Origin: Hyalomma asiaticum
Taxonomy: Eukaryota > Arthropoda > Arachnida > Ixodida > Ixodidae
Direction of reading: 5' to 3'
NCBI GenBank assembly: GCA_013339685.2
Contig: CM023481.1
Coordinates: 251,520,329-251,584,328, forward strand
Length of the DNA: 64,000 nucleotides
The notes below the pieces were generated by a model, which saw only the letters and a list, made by a program, of their open reading frames with translations, was not told the origin of the DNA and ran no database searches. Both the position numbers and the translations under genes were made by a program. Shown piece after piece: positions 34,514 through 46,157 of the stretch (the first letter of the stretch is position 1; each line of letters begins with the position of its first letter).

Positions 34514-34835
34514 CACAACAGACAGCTGTGCAGAGAGAAGCCTAAACCGCAGCTCGCCGTCGATGCCGGGCCGAGAGTTCGGATTCATTCTCGGGAAAAC
34601 GACGTCAAGAGACTCTCTAAGATGTGCAGTAATACAGATTGTGCGTCACAATACCACAGTATTTATGGCGTAGTGGGTACTTCCCTACTTGGTGCAATGA
34701 TAAGAGTTATGGAGCAGGGGATACCTACCACCTCTACTTGCACTAGTTTCCTCAAGCGTTTAAAATGGCATTTAAGAAGGTCGCTCCCCTAGCCTACGCT
34801 ATCACTGTCCTGCGGTTCCGCACAGGCCTGGCTCT
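34514..34835. mobile_element. Retroposon-like insertion sharing a module with 15.4-15.97 kb
   Basis: A near-identical 22-23 bp direct repeat (ctttttcccgccagctaggc on) flanks it at 34491-34513 and 34834-34857. This looks like a long target duplication. Bases 34663-34830 match 15799-15965; the left part does not. Both insertions abut CTTTTT tracts. Confidence 0.6.
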
Positions 34836-35129
34836 TTTTCCCCGCCAGCTAGGCGGCGCAACGGTGGGCGGAGCAGAGCTTTACGGCGCACTTCCAGTGC
34901 ATTTGATTTTGCAACATTCAGAGTCCAGAAAGTTTGACCACGACGTCGTTTCCTGTCAGCACTGGAAACCAGTGGGTGAAGTGCGTTTTCCGTTTCATGT
35001 TTTGGACGTGGGCTGCGTAGCATTTCTCCCGCGGTTCGCCCATTCATCATCTTGCATTCGTCGTGTTTGCTTCGTGCACCGTACCTGTATTTACTGCATG
35101 TGAAATCCCGGCCGCCTGCGCGCCTCACA

Positions 35130-36117
35130 ATGCCAAAATACAAGATGCTGACACTGCGGGAGAAGGCGTGTTTAGTCGAGGAGGCTGAGAAGTCAACGTT
35201 GTGGAAATGGGTTTGCCTCCACGGCTTACCCTGCGAGCGTGGTCCGAGATGTGACGCTCCTCCACTGGGTTCATTTAGTCTCCGGCACGGCGCAGAGGAG
35301 GCACCACCAAAGCTCGTCAGCAAACGAGGGCTTTATTACCCCCGATGCAACACGGTGCGACAGTCACGGCTTGTGGGCAAAAGGACTCATCACAGTGCCG
35401 ATCAAGTATGCGTGCCCATAGCGCTTACAGCTAACCAAAGGTGCCCATGAGCAAGAGTCCGCCATGCGCACGAACGAGATGCAGCGTGCCAGAGGCTTCG
35501 AGTAACCACCTCGTCATGGGTCTCGTGAGCATCATCTGGCGCAAGCAGGCGCGAAGCGCTTGATAGCTCACGTGAAGAGGGGCCGCCGCCGGGGGTCAAT
35601 CAGAGCTCGTCCCAATGATGTTAGCTAGCGTGACGACATGGAGCCAGGAGTAAGAGCACCTGAGAGGATGCTGTACAGGAATGGCGGATCGGTGTGCTAA
35701 CAGAGTGCTAACCTTGAACCACACACTTTTCTGGTGGCTCATGACATCTGAGATCGCCCAGGGCCTGCGCCACAGGTTAGCTTGTGGGACGAGGCGCAAA
35801 TGGGCACCATCTCGTTTCCCACAACGTGCATGAAGACTCAACTTGCCGAAAAGTACAAGGTGCCTTTGTCGACACTTTCGACCATCTTGAAGAACAAAGA
35901 CAAGGCGCTTGAAGCATACGGGAAGACATTCGTCGAAGCGATCAAGGATTCGCTTCCCAACGTACCCGGACATTGAAGTCGCTTTGATGAAGTGGCTACA
36001 GCACGCAAACGCCATTAATCTTCCTGTGAATGGCACCATCTTTCAGGAAAAGGCCAATGAGCTGGCACTGCGCCTTGGCCATGAAGGCTTTAAGTGCAGC
36101 AACGGTTGGTTTGCTCC
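35130..36117 (+). pseudogene. Tigger/CENP-B-type transposase relic, split by solo LTR
   Basis: The frame opens at 35130 with MPKYKMLTLREKACLVEEAE, a CENP-B/pogo-type helix-turn-helix start. It is interrupted at 35200 by an LTR and resumes at 35828 with QLAEKYKVPLSTLSTILKNK, the rest of that domain. After a frameshift near 35965 comes the second DNA-binding domain (ALMKWLQHANAINLPVNGTI; GFKCSNGWFAPFK). At 36117 a TTAA-type element interrupts the protein, and the DDE catalytic domain is absent. Pogo-type transposases move DNA by cut-and-paste into TA sites; this copy is dead. Confidence 0.85.
35200..35823. mobile_element. Solo LTR inside Tigger transposase relic
   Basis: The 624-bp segment starts TGTGGAAATGGG and ends TTTCCCACA, so it has TG...CA ends within a short inverted repeat. 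A 4-bp duplication acgt flanks it at 35196-35199 and 35824-35827. Taking it out leaves the transposase frame unbroken at that point, which confirms the boundaries. It is the footprint of an LTR retrotransposon lost by LTR-LTR recombination; the superfamily is unknown. Confidence 0.85.
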
Positions 36118-36310
36118 CTTTAAGGGGGGGGACATGGGTCTTTAGACCGAAAATATTGTCAAAAAATCAATTTTTGGAAAATAGCATTTTTGCGATCTAC
36201 ATCAATCACTCTCCATATATGACAAGTTTCCTATCTGTTAAGGGGGGACCCGGCTCTTAGAGACCGAAAATTGGCCAAAAAATCGCATTTTCAGTCTTCA
36301 TTTTTGCCTT
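36118..36310. mobile_element. Two TTAA-type MITE left ends in direct order
   Basis: TTAAGGGGGG followed by a shared stretch (gaccgaaaat, tcaaaaaatc or ccaaaaaatc) occurs at about 36117 and 36238. The first truncates the Tigger relic. Right ends were not found, so limits beyond 36310 are open. Confidence 0.55.
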
Positions 36311-37619
36311 CCCGACATGTTTCCGCACCTATCTCCAAATTTTGGATCCACAAAAGTGCATATTTCTTGCGTTATTGTGCTGTAAATATGCGATTCCGCG
36401 AACCTTGCCCCTCAAAAGTGGGACAAATTGCCTCGATTTTGACCGCGTGTAGCTCGAAAACTATGCATTCGGCCGCCGCCATTTTGGTGTCGTTGGAAAG
36501 GCCGCGTTTCTGGCGTCATTTTTTATTCACTTAGCCACCCTGTGCACACTCCGCAAGCAAGAAAAAGGCTCGCAAACATGGGGCCCAACACGCGTTGCTA
36601 TTAGTCAGTCCATAGCACGTGATCCGAACGGCGCGCTCTGGTTGGTCTAAGTGCCGGATTTCCGTGCCGCCATCTTGAGTGAGACTCAGAGCCGCGCCTG
36701 GCCAAGCCGCCATTTTGCAGAGGTCATTTCATTGCGCTTTCGTCGTGTGCCACCGGGAAGATTTTTCTGGCTTCAAGCCAGTCAAATCACAATGCGGTTG
36801 AAACACTGGTGAACTGGCAGCATTGAGCATCTTCCTATGTAAAACTGCAAAGCATACCTGACACTACAGCATCACAGAGCCAACGTTCATGACGACAGCG
36901 GCAAAATATTATCAAGATACATGTGCTTGTCAACATGGTAACGACTTTTTGGTCAATTTATGACACTACAAATCCAGAGAGCCACAATTTGTGTAGCCAC
37001 AATGGGCTACAGTAAAAGCTTGTTAATTCGGATTTCTAGGGACCGTAAAAAATGTCAAAAATGTCAAGATAAACAATACAGTGAAACCCCGTTAAGCTGT
37101 ACCCGCTTAAACACTAGTTTCATTTTAAAAGTAGTAAAGGCAAATCCCCGACTAAGCGGCCATTGAACATAATGCATTTTGTATCCGCATAAACCGTACG
37201 ACCTTATTGCGCCCATATCTGTTAATACGTAGCGTTTCCATTTTTCGGTGAGCAATCGCAGCGGCATGTCATCCCACGCAGCGGCCCGACAGCAAGCCTC
37301 GGAGGTCAAAACACGCTTTGCCCGACTGCGTTTATGATGATGATGGCTTTTTTGAGGAGCGCCATCTCTTGGATCGGGAGCGCAGGCGCTAGGCTTCTGA
37401 TGTTTTCCACGCGGCGGTCCACATCCAGCTAGGATGCAGTAATGCGTCCACCCGATCTATAGGGTATGGCCACAGATCATCATCATCATGGGCACTTGCT
37501 TCTTGTCTTCTTTGTTCCTTCGGCGCCGTGCTTGTCATGCTGTGTTGTATGTTTGGAGCTGCGAGCGTCATTCTTCACTTATCGCTTCACTTGTCTCTGT
37601 GTGCTTGTTCTGTTTCGCC

Positions 37620-38237
37620 ATGCCGAAGCTTGGACAGAAGCACAGTGTGCTCAAGATAGAAGAAAAATTGGACATCATTCGTGCTATCGAACGCGGCACA
37701 AAAAAGTCGGCGCTGGCACGCAAGAGGGACCTGCCGTTAATGACTGTGTGTGAAATTTGGAATTCGAAGGAGAAGTTGCTCGCCAGTGCTGCTGCAACTG
37801 CGGAAAGGTGCCGGCTATGCAGTTCGCCGTTTTCAGATGTAGAGGAGGAGTTGGTAAAGTGGCTGAAGGCTGCGCGGTCAAAAAACCTGCCTATTAGCGG
37901 ACCGCTCCTCGTGGAGAAGGCCCTGGTTTTTGCCTCGCAGCTGAAGCACGATGACTTCGTGTGTAGCAATGGCTGGCTGGCCAGATTTAAGGCGCGGCAC
38001 GACATAAAGACGAGGTCCATTTCGGGAGAAGGTGCTGCTGCCGACGTAGATGGCACAGAGCAGTGGCAAAACGGTCAGCTGAGGCACATCTTGGAGGGCT
38101 ACGCACCCGATGACATTTTTAACATGGCCGAATCTGTGTTGTGTTTTAAGCTTCTGCCAGACAGAACGCTCGCGTTCAAAGGCGAGACGTGCACCGGCGG
38201 CAAGCATGCGAAGGACAGGATTTCGGTGGCGTTTTAA
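37620..38237 (+). pseudogene. Tigger transposase N-terminal part
   Basis: From the methionine at 37620 the protein has a CENP-B-type helix-turn-helix (residues 1-60; KIEEKLDIIRAIERGTKKSA), a second CENP-B/Tc5-type DNA-binding domain (about 75-140; SKNLPISGPLLVEKA; SNGWLARFKARH), and the start of the DDE domain (DDIFNMAESVLCFKLLPDRT; GGKHAKDRISVAF). The first catalytic aspartate, normally in a motif like NADETGL, appears as NMAESVL, so it is mutated. An insertion at about 38236 ends the frame. Confidence 0.9.
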
Positions 38238-38985
38238 GTGCGAATGCACTTTATAAGCGACCCTGAATCCGCCGTCCCATAGCAATGGCGCGAGGAGCGG
38301 AGAGGAGCGTCTGTAGCAACGGCGCAGCGACGTCACACCCCACGTGACTGCGCGCGCTCCGCCCTCCGCTCCGTGGCTGCGCGCGCCCCGCGCCGGCTCC
38401 GCACCGCTCTCCGCGCCGTGACGTCACGGCGCGTTGTGCAGCTGGCGCCTCCGCGCCGTGACGTCTCTCGAGTTTCCGACCACGATCAACGGTGGCTTCA
38501 TAGACTTGGCGTTCAGTAGGAACTGTACGGTCCGCGCCGTCTTGCCGGATCCGCTCACCGTCCATTTCTCGGATCACAAAGCGCTGGTACTAACCGTGAG
38601 CTACAACGATAACACGAATAGGTGCTGATCTGTAGTGACGTGTGTAGTGTGTGTATGTGTGTGTGTGTGACGCACTCGCGAGGTGCATTAATGCATCATA
38701 CGAAAAGCGTGAAGTGTAAAATAAATAAATAATACTTCATATATAAATGTGTGTGTGTGTGTACAAATGCATCATGACAACAACACTAAATCATTAATTA
38801 CACTTAATCATCATCATCAGTAAAAGTGCTTTGCACTCAAAAACGGCCAGACCTCCGTGGGTCGGCTGGCGCGTGCTCTCTCGCTGCCGTCTCCTTCGCT
38901 CGGCTCTGCAGTTTAGTCGCGCGCGCCCCCTCATAGCATCACCCCGTGCTTCGCACTTCCTCATACTCCCCTTCGGGGAAATGCG
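38236..38985. mobile_element. Composite insertion in Tigger transposase
   Basis: It begins with aagtgcgaatgcactt and has similar words (aagtgctttgcact; gtgcttcgcac) near its right end, as in palindrome-rich MITEs. It includes the 22-bp palindrome cgcgccgtgacgtcacggcgcg without its final bases repeated elsewhere (38406-38432 region), GT microsatellites near 38650 and 38745, and a LINE-endonuclease-like peptide (38474-38626). Exact ends are uncertain by several bases. Confidence 0.6.
38474..38626 (+). pseudogene. Fragment resembling LINE (APE-type) endonuclease C-terminus
   Basis: The translation reads PTTINGGFIDLAFSRN, then about 15 residues, then FSDHKALVLTVSY and a stop. The spacing of IDLxFSxN to SDHKAL is that of the last strands of APE-type endonucleases in non-LTR retrotransposons, where the SDH histidine is catalytic. 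Only about 50 residues remain. Confidence 0.5.
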
Positions 38986-39257
38986 GGCATTTTTTGTGTG
39001 AATATGTCGGGAACTGACAAAACTCCGCTCCTTGTCATTGGAAAGTCGGCAAAGTCAAGATGTTTTAAAGGTGCCCGACTGCCATCTGTCCGACTGTGGC
39101 AGAAGCTGCGCATTGCGTCAGCCTCTTGCGGGTGTTTGCCGAGCAGAGGGAGCTGGCGGAAAAGCTGGCTCGTAGCATAAGCGAGTTTGAGGCCGCTGTC
39201 GTTGCTGCTAGGCCGCCGCGGCGTCAAATGAAAATAACTGACTTTGTCACGCGATGT
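38985..39257 (+). pseudogene. Tigger transposase C-terminal pieces
   Basis: After the insertion the DDE domain resumes with NMSGTDKTPLLVIGKSAKSR and CFKGARLPSV (39001-39090). From about 39110 in another frame it jumps to the extreme C-terminus (VFAEQRELAEKLARSISEFE; MKITDFVTRC, stop near 39257). The region between, with the remaining catalytic acids, is deleted. Confidence 0.82.
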
Positions 39258-40560
39258 TAATAAATACTGGATGTTTTTTGCCCTTTCATCGCACTCTCTG
39301 AGGGTTCCTCTTTTTGAAAGGTAAGTAGGCGACCTCACGCTTTTTCGGTTAAGCAGTACTACCGTTTAGTACGTACTTTTTCCGAGCTCCGGCCAACTAC
39401 GGTTTAACGAGGTTTCACTGTAAATGCATGTAGCACGCTGCAGCACATTCCCATTGGGAATACGCAGTTCTGAAAGCATGTGGAAGACACGAAAGTGCTG
39501 TTGCCGCAGTTGCTGCAGAACAAACTATAGCCGCGCTATTGACGTGATCACAGAAAGCATCACGCAGTGCACGTGTGCTGCATGAAAACTAAACTATTTG
39601 CCCCAGCTGTTACGGATGAACGCTTCATCGCTCACAACGTGATCAGGATGGCATTCGTCCATGACCCGTGGTGATTCATGAAGAGAAGGTGTTCTTTTTT
39701 TCGTTTTTGAGCCTTGCCAGTGGCCCAAAAGCCGCCGAATGATCCGATTTGTAGTCAAATACATCCAAAATAATGAGCGTCCAGTCATGTAGAGTGACGC
39801 ATAATTTTGACGGGGCTATAGAACAAGTCCATATGATCCAATTTTCCAAATTAATGAGTCAAATTAACAAGCTATTACTGCACCACAGTAAATTACGGCT
39901 AGCATTCCACTGCTTTTATTATAAATCTCATCAGCATGTTCAGCCATTGGCCATATAAGCCTAAAAACAGCACACAAATTTTCCCAGTAGGAAAATGTTG
40001 CAGCGTGTACCCAGTCTGATTCTATACAAACCATACTAATGTTAAGTTCCCTCTCAGTGCCTTCGGCCGCATTTTCATTATTTTCTAAGGAGCACCGTAC
40101 CGTTTGGCCCCTTCACTTCACCGTAAGCATCAATGATCGACAGCCAAGAGTTTTTACAAAAGTGCACTGACCACTTGCTCATTTCTGCAGTTTTATGTCC
40201 CTAAGCCACAATATGAACCACTTGTCCGAAACGGCAAAAAGTGTAATGTTGTGTGGGAAGTGCCGCCAAGTAGGCGAAATGCAAACTCCAGCACTTTTGC
40301 CATTTTGGCGCAATGTGGCGCAAATTGAGTAACTTTTCCATGTTTGGCACAGTTTGGCATGAGAATGTACGTCTGTATCAAAATGGCGCAATTTAAAAGG
40401 AGTCCCACCCCTAGGCTGGGAAAACAAGAACATCAAAATGGACGAGAGCTTCAATGAATGCTTCCCATTTTTCAGTGACGTAATCACTCCTGCTTGCACA
40501 GTAAAAAAATTCCCAGTGGAAATGTGCCTCTGCTGTCCACTTGATGCTTTGACAACTCAC

Positions 40561-40768
40561 CAGGCAGGTTTGGATCTGTGAAAAGGTCAGCTAGAGATTG
40601 TCTTTCTATAGCTGTAGCTGGTGCAGGCTCATCCAAGGGCTCTTGCTTGATGGCTAGTCCCCCTTCTACCTTGATCATTGGCTTTCGCTCGGAGGACAGG
40701 AATCTCGTCGCTGTCAGTGGTAGGGTGGCTGGATAATGGCCTGGCATTTCCACACCATCGTCAATGAA
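40561..40768 (-). CDS. POLR3D: POLR3D (RPC4) internal exon
   Basis: A 208-nt exon encodes FIDDGVEMPGHYPATLPL, then a lysine/glutamate-rich linker (IKVEGG; IKQEPLDEP), then SLADLFTDPNLP. This follows the RPC4 family order: a FLDD-like motif, a PxxLPL motif, charged VKxEP linkers and an ELL-like helix. The acceptor is tttgtttgcag; the donor is G/gtgagt (minus strand, 40555-40560). The exon begins at a codon boundary and ends after the first base of a codon, completed in the 30734-30837 exon. Open frame on either side is intron. Confidence 0.9.
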
Positions 40769-42455
40769 CTGCAAACAAATTTCCCATAAACAGTCATCAT
40801 ATGCAAAAATATGTGCAGCACATTTAGAGCAGTTAAAAAGATTTATTTTAGGCTGGCCGTATACCACTTAAAAAGGCCCAATAGAAGGCAAATTTTGTAA
40901 GTTACATGACATGACAGTGTCTTGGAGACAAATGGTGCAACTCTATGCAGGTGAGAACCGGGCAAGACAAGTGATACATATAGATATATATTCCTTTTCG
41001 CACCTATGAGCACCTGTTTGCTCATTTCACTAACCAGTTAAATGAGCGAACAAGTACTCCCCGAGTCCCTCTATAACTGCTTTGCCAAGTACAGAAAGTG
41101 ACTGGTGTACAGACAAGCTCCCTCAATGGCTGCGCCATGCAGCTCCCACCTTTGGTACAGAGGTTTCCAGTTCCTGCAGCCAATTTCTTCCTAAGCTCTG
41201 TGTTTAGGATTTATTACGAGCCCTTGTTACAGTCTACGTACGGAGTTGCCCTGCATGGGCTTGCAGAACCGGTCAAGTTGTGAAGCGAATGGCAGATGAC
41301 ACTGTAGCAGACAACAGAATCAAGGGAAGGAGGACGGGAGAGCAAGACTTGTCGCTGCATGGCAAAGCAATTATAGAGGGACTTTAGTGCTCCCAAGCCA
41401 GTGACCTGAACTGAACTATCAAAGCAGGTACATAGGAATACATGTGCATTATTAGAGGTGCAAACCAATAGCAGACCAGGTAGGACAGCTGCGAATTCTA
41501 GTCTTGGTGGCAATTACATTCTATCTTTTATGAATTACATATCTTTGTAGCTAAATGCCAGTGGTGGCATGCAAATGATCCCACTGCCAGCTTTTTAATA
41601 AGAAAGCATCGATAATCTCCATTTCAGTGTGGTTTCTTCATACCAATGTGCCTCTTGCAGTATCTTTTCCAGTGGAAGTCGCCAGAATATGGGCTTGGAG
41701 CACCAAAATGTCTCACTTCCGAAACTTGTTGCTTTGCCTGCAATGTTACTGCGAAGAGAGTGATGAATGTTGAGTGTACAAAACCTCAAAGATAACTTTG
41801 TGATCAAAGACTGGTGGCAACTCTTGGAGGATGCAGTAACCTTGCGCTGCATTTCTGTCAGCTGCAACACTTGAATGGAGCAGCTGTCTTGCTACAAATG
41901 GAAGTATTTCTCGACTTCTTCAAGCTCGTCAATCACTTGCTGTCAAACCAGTGTGACTGCATGTGACTTATTTTCTTGCTTGCAGTCATATAAGCACAGC
42001 TCAGAATGGTTTCCAATTCTAGCTTTCACATCTTCATCCATCAATTGCTCATTTTTGACAACACCGTTGTCAAATATGACAATGTTTGAGAAGCTCTCTG
42101 CTCTGAATGCCTTCCTCACTTGATGCCATACTGATGGGTCTGATAGTTCATTATCAAGAATGGTTGTCTATTCGCAAGCAGTCTATTTCTCTGAAAACCA
42201 GCTTTCCTACTTGATGAAATCAGTTTCCAGCTGTTGCTAGATGCTCACAAACACTTTAACTTACATGTCGAAGAGCAGGCATTCAACAAGGTGATACAGC
42301 AAGCAGCTTTCATGGAGTGCATCACACCTTGATCAACTGGTTGGAGCACCAATGTGTTTGGAAAAAGTAAGCCAGCTCAACTGCTTCAAACTAGATGGCT
42401 ACACATGTCTTGCGCAGTTGTCTAAAAAAAGCAGCGCTTTCCTCTTCTAATTTAT
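40769..42455. other. Intron sequence, no gene recognised
   Basis: This is the start of the 21-kb POLR3D intron. I see short frames only and no clear transposon boundary. Confidence 0.5.
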
Positions 42456-43960
42456 TAGGGTTCATACAAGTTCTGAAGACAGAAAATCAAGGGTTTTTAG
42501 GGACTTTCAAGGACCCAAAAGGTTTTTTTCAAGGACCCATGTGAATAAGTGATCTAGTACCCATCATAAAAAAAAATTATTGAACACTAAAAGATGACTC
42601 ACATTATGCACGGAGTAAGACAAGTTAAGGACAACACTGAGACAGGTGGTAAGGATTCAAGTAAGCTTCACAAGTTTTGTAGTTATTCCTTGGTTGATGT
42701 TTCACAGTTCTTCTGTCTTACTTTTTGCTATTTTCCTGAGGCTGTTTGACTTCACAATGTATGTGACATCGCCTGTCGCACTGCTTTTGAAGCCAATTTA
42801 TCTGCTGGAATTGTCAAATCAGCAACTGTTGCTCCCAGCTTCACTTTCTTTCTCCTTAAATTATTAATTTCATCCTCAATGATGCACCTCTTTGAATCAT
42901 TTGCTACTTCTTGTTGCTTTCTTTTCTGCACTTCCAAATGTGCATGGTAACGATACCTTGCAGATGAAACAGAGGTCCTCAGTTCCTTTGTTACAGGGAT
43001 GTAAAGGATGCCACCTGCCTGATCAACAGTGTCACATATAACATGTTGCGAGATGTATGACAGGCTTTTGAGCTTTTCCACAGAAACTTCCTGGTTAAGG
43101 TTTACACTGAACTCTCAACAGTTGCCTGGCCGTGACTCAGCACAAGCAAAAGTACCACTGCTCTTCACAGCTCACTGTACAATCAGTTGAACTTTAGTTC
43201 TAAAAAAAACTTGTATAACCTATCCAAGCTCTTTTCAAACAAATGCAGCTTGTGCTTCTCCATCTGTAGCATTTTGGCATCTCAGCAAGTATTGTGTCTC
43301 GTTGCTGATCGCTTACCCTTTTAGCAGCGATAGGGGCACTTAAAACATTCTTCACACTTGGTAGACACTGGTCTGTCTTGGTGCACATTTGCCAGGGATC
43401 CAGCCAGGAGAGGCCAATAACCAAGAGGAATTTTCAAGGACTCAAGAACTTTGTCACAATGACAAGGAATTGCTTGCATTCGATTTTAAATGCAATTGCA
43501 CCTTTTGCACTAAACTTAGAATTCTTCAAAATTTGTTCAGCTGTACGTTCAATGTCCACTTTCTCAAGTGCAGCATGTCTTTTCAGGTCTTCAATGTTGA
43601 TTTTCAAGAGGCCTGTAATCTCACTCAATGCAGAGAGAACTGAGCACTTCACAAACTTTGCGAGAAACTTCTGGAAAGTTGCTTCGAGGTCCCTTGTCAG
43701 AAAAAATGCATGTGGTTGGTCCACCTGATATTCCATCAGGGAAGGTTTGATAATTAGTGCAATTGCAAGGGCAAAGTTCAGTTTTGCTGGGATTAGTGGG
43801 TGACAGCACAAATTCAGCAAGTTCTGAAAGGAAGCACATTTCGGCTGGTTCACCTCTTTAGATCCTGCAGACTCTACGTACATCTTCACATCAGGCCACA
43901 GTGAAAGGGCTCGTTCAATCACTAACGTTCTCAACCCAGTGATGGGCAATATACCTTATA

Positions 43961-45830
43961 CCCCTGTCACACGAGGCAACTTAAGTGCAATCCGCCTTTT
44001 GCATGGTCCGAGTGCGCATGCGCCGAATCCGGCGCAAACGACCCGTACGGCATCGTAGCAGACGACGCAAGCGGCGCGCAGTGCGGAACGCTGTACCCTT
44101 TACCGAAAGTAATGATACTCGCCGCCAGCTGGGCCGGTACGCCATCCAGACACACGTTTTTGGTAACATGAAGTTCTCTCACATCATCGTACGGTGCAGG
44201 CAGGCAAATGTCGCGTATATGACACGGCATTAGCCGTGAAGAACCCGTGAAGAACACATCGGAACTTGTAGTTCAGTGAAACCATTGCTCCGTGCTTCCG
44301 TAATCAAACAGTATTTATGTAAGAACGACACGGATAGGCAAAAACAGACATCCAGCAATGCACATGGTCACTCGGATCAACCCAATAACGAAATCGTACC
44401 CTGCAAGATAGAGGTGTTATTCCAGCACGCTTCCTGTTGTATCCGATGATGGAGGACGAATACTTCACATAAGTCCGTGAGTTGACGTGGAGTTCAACTC
44501 ACTAAACACTGGATCACGCACACACACCTCATCCCCGAACATTCCTCGTTCGTTGCTGCCATGAATTCCTTCACATGCGCTTCGCTTAGCGTTTTCATTG
44601 ATCCTGGCCTCGTTGTACATCCGTTCGTGACTCCGGCCAGGTATGCTGGTGCTCCGTGACTTGAACAAGCACTACTGGCAGCAAACCTTACGCGGACTGA
44701 GCTCTAGCTATCTCCCTGTAGGCTTAATCGGAGAGAAACTTCGGAGAGTTGAAAAAGGCACGACACGTTGATTCACTTTCAGCGCACCAGAAGAGTGCAC
44801 GGTAACTGTCGCTCACTGAGGACACCTCAACCGAGCGCACCAAGACGACTGGTTCATTGTCGAAGGGAGAAACCGGAATGGGGACGTAGAGAAAAGCAAC
44901 AAAACAACAAATAACAAAACACAAAAAGTCAGCAAAAGCGACCCTGGGGTCTCTCGAGCATGTAGACAGCGTGACAGGGGCAGGTGCGTACGCTTTCACG
45001 AGAACTCACCCCCCACCTCTTTCTTTTACGCGCGCGGTCTCAAACAAACCGGATTCCACCCCTCAAGTGACCACGCGGGAAGCTGGCGGCGTCTGCTAGC
45101 ATCCGTGCCTTTCCCGTTCGGGCGGCATTTTGCGACGTTTTTAGACACCCAAGGCTTTCTCATGGCCTGCTCTTTTCACTGTAAGTGTTCACCATGCCGG
45201 AGAGGCCTCCCAGAAATTCGTACAGCGTTTCAAATCGAAAGAAATCGCAACGATCACTGTGCGTGTCGCTGCCCCATCACGTTGTGCCATAGAGAAACAC
45301 TGCGGTAGCGCACGACAGGTTTGGCGCGACGCCATACAGATTGTTTCGTGCCGTGTCCGCGAGAGGCCGCCACACAGACATGCAAAAGGCGGATTTGAGT
45401 GAGTGCACTTATGCTCACAGAGTGCACTTACGCTCACGCGCTGCTACACGAGAAAGAGAAGTGTGCTTTTGAAATGATGGCATTCCCCTAGCGGATGTGG
45501 CCGCAAAGTGCCCAAGGGCAACAATAGCGAGGTTTTTTGTTGAAATATGATTTGTTTAAATGCATAGCAGTATTTCTAATAACGAAAACAATGTTTTAAA
45601 AATACTGTGTGCGCTGAATTGTGCATTATATAGTATTTGTTTGCAAGCCACTGCTACCAAGGCTACACACTCCATTGCCGTGAAGAGAGTTCCGCGAACA
45701 CACTTGCCTGCAAGTGCGCTTTGCAGCGAGTGTCACTAAACGTTCCCGTGTGACAGTGTGCAAACGACACTAGCAGCGAAGTGCACTCTCTCAAGATGCA
45801 CTTAATAAGTTGTCCTGTGTGACAGAGGTG
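43961..45830. mobile_element. TIR element inserted in the hAT transposase
   Basis: Left end CCCCTGTCACACGAGGCAAC (then ttaagtgca) and right end inverted CACCTCTGTCACACAGGACA (then acttattaagtgca) are clearly related. The element splits the hAT protein between its SMDGPN block and the RALSLWP block. Target duplication is unclear (ttata/ttaca). The interior codes for nothing recognisable. Confidence 0.7.
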
Positions 45831-46157
45831 TTACAGGATAGAGGGAGTGTTGTCTTCCCGGTCACCACTGAGAAGTCATCTTGCCTGGTGAAAGACCTTG
45901 AAAAAAACGTACCTAGACTAGACAGCAGAATGACCAATCCCCACTTGCTGGCAGTTACACCTGCTCTGTAGGCGTTGTGCACAACGTCCAGACCACAAAT
46001 GCCTAAATTAAGACAATGTACTTGATAGCTTTCTTGCAGCTGCTCCTGTGCACCTCTGATAAATTTCAAAGTACCATTTGGTCCATCCATAGAAACTTGC
46101 AGAATCTTTGGGAGCGGTAATGGCTACAGTGCCTTCAACAATTTATCCTTGGTGTTA

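Larger units (their letters stand above)
37079..39420 (+). mobile_element. Tigger-like (pogo) DNA transposon
   Basis: Terminal repeats CAGTGAAACCCCGTTAA (37079) and, inverted from 39420, CAGTGAAACCTCGTTAA are flanked by TA on both sides (37077-37078; 39421-39422). Inside is a transposase in two pieces around a 0.75-kb insertion, with most of the catalytic core deleted. Confidence 0.9.
37010..39880. mobile_element. Outer pogo-like element hosting a Tigger element
   Basis: CAGTAAAAGCTTGTTAATTCGG at 37010 (after TA) and, inverted from 39880, CAGTAATAGCTTGTTAATTTG form terminal repeats around the element at 37079-39420. The TA on the right is lost. Confidence 0.55.

Noticed and set aside
38800..39945. 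Hammerhead ribozyme core (ctgatga on the minus strand near 38815 and 39930)
   Set aside because: No GAAA block or closing stems at the needed spacing were found around these words.
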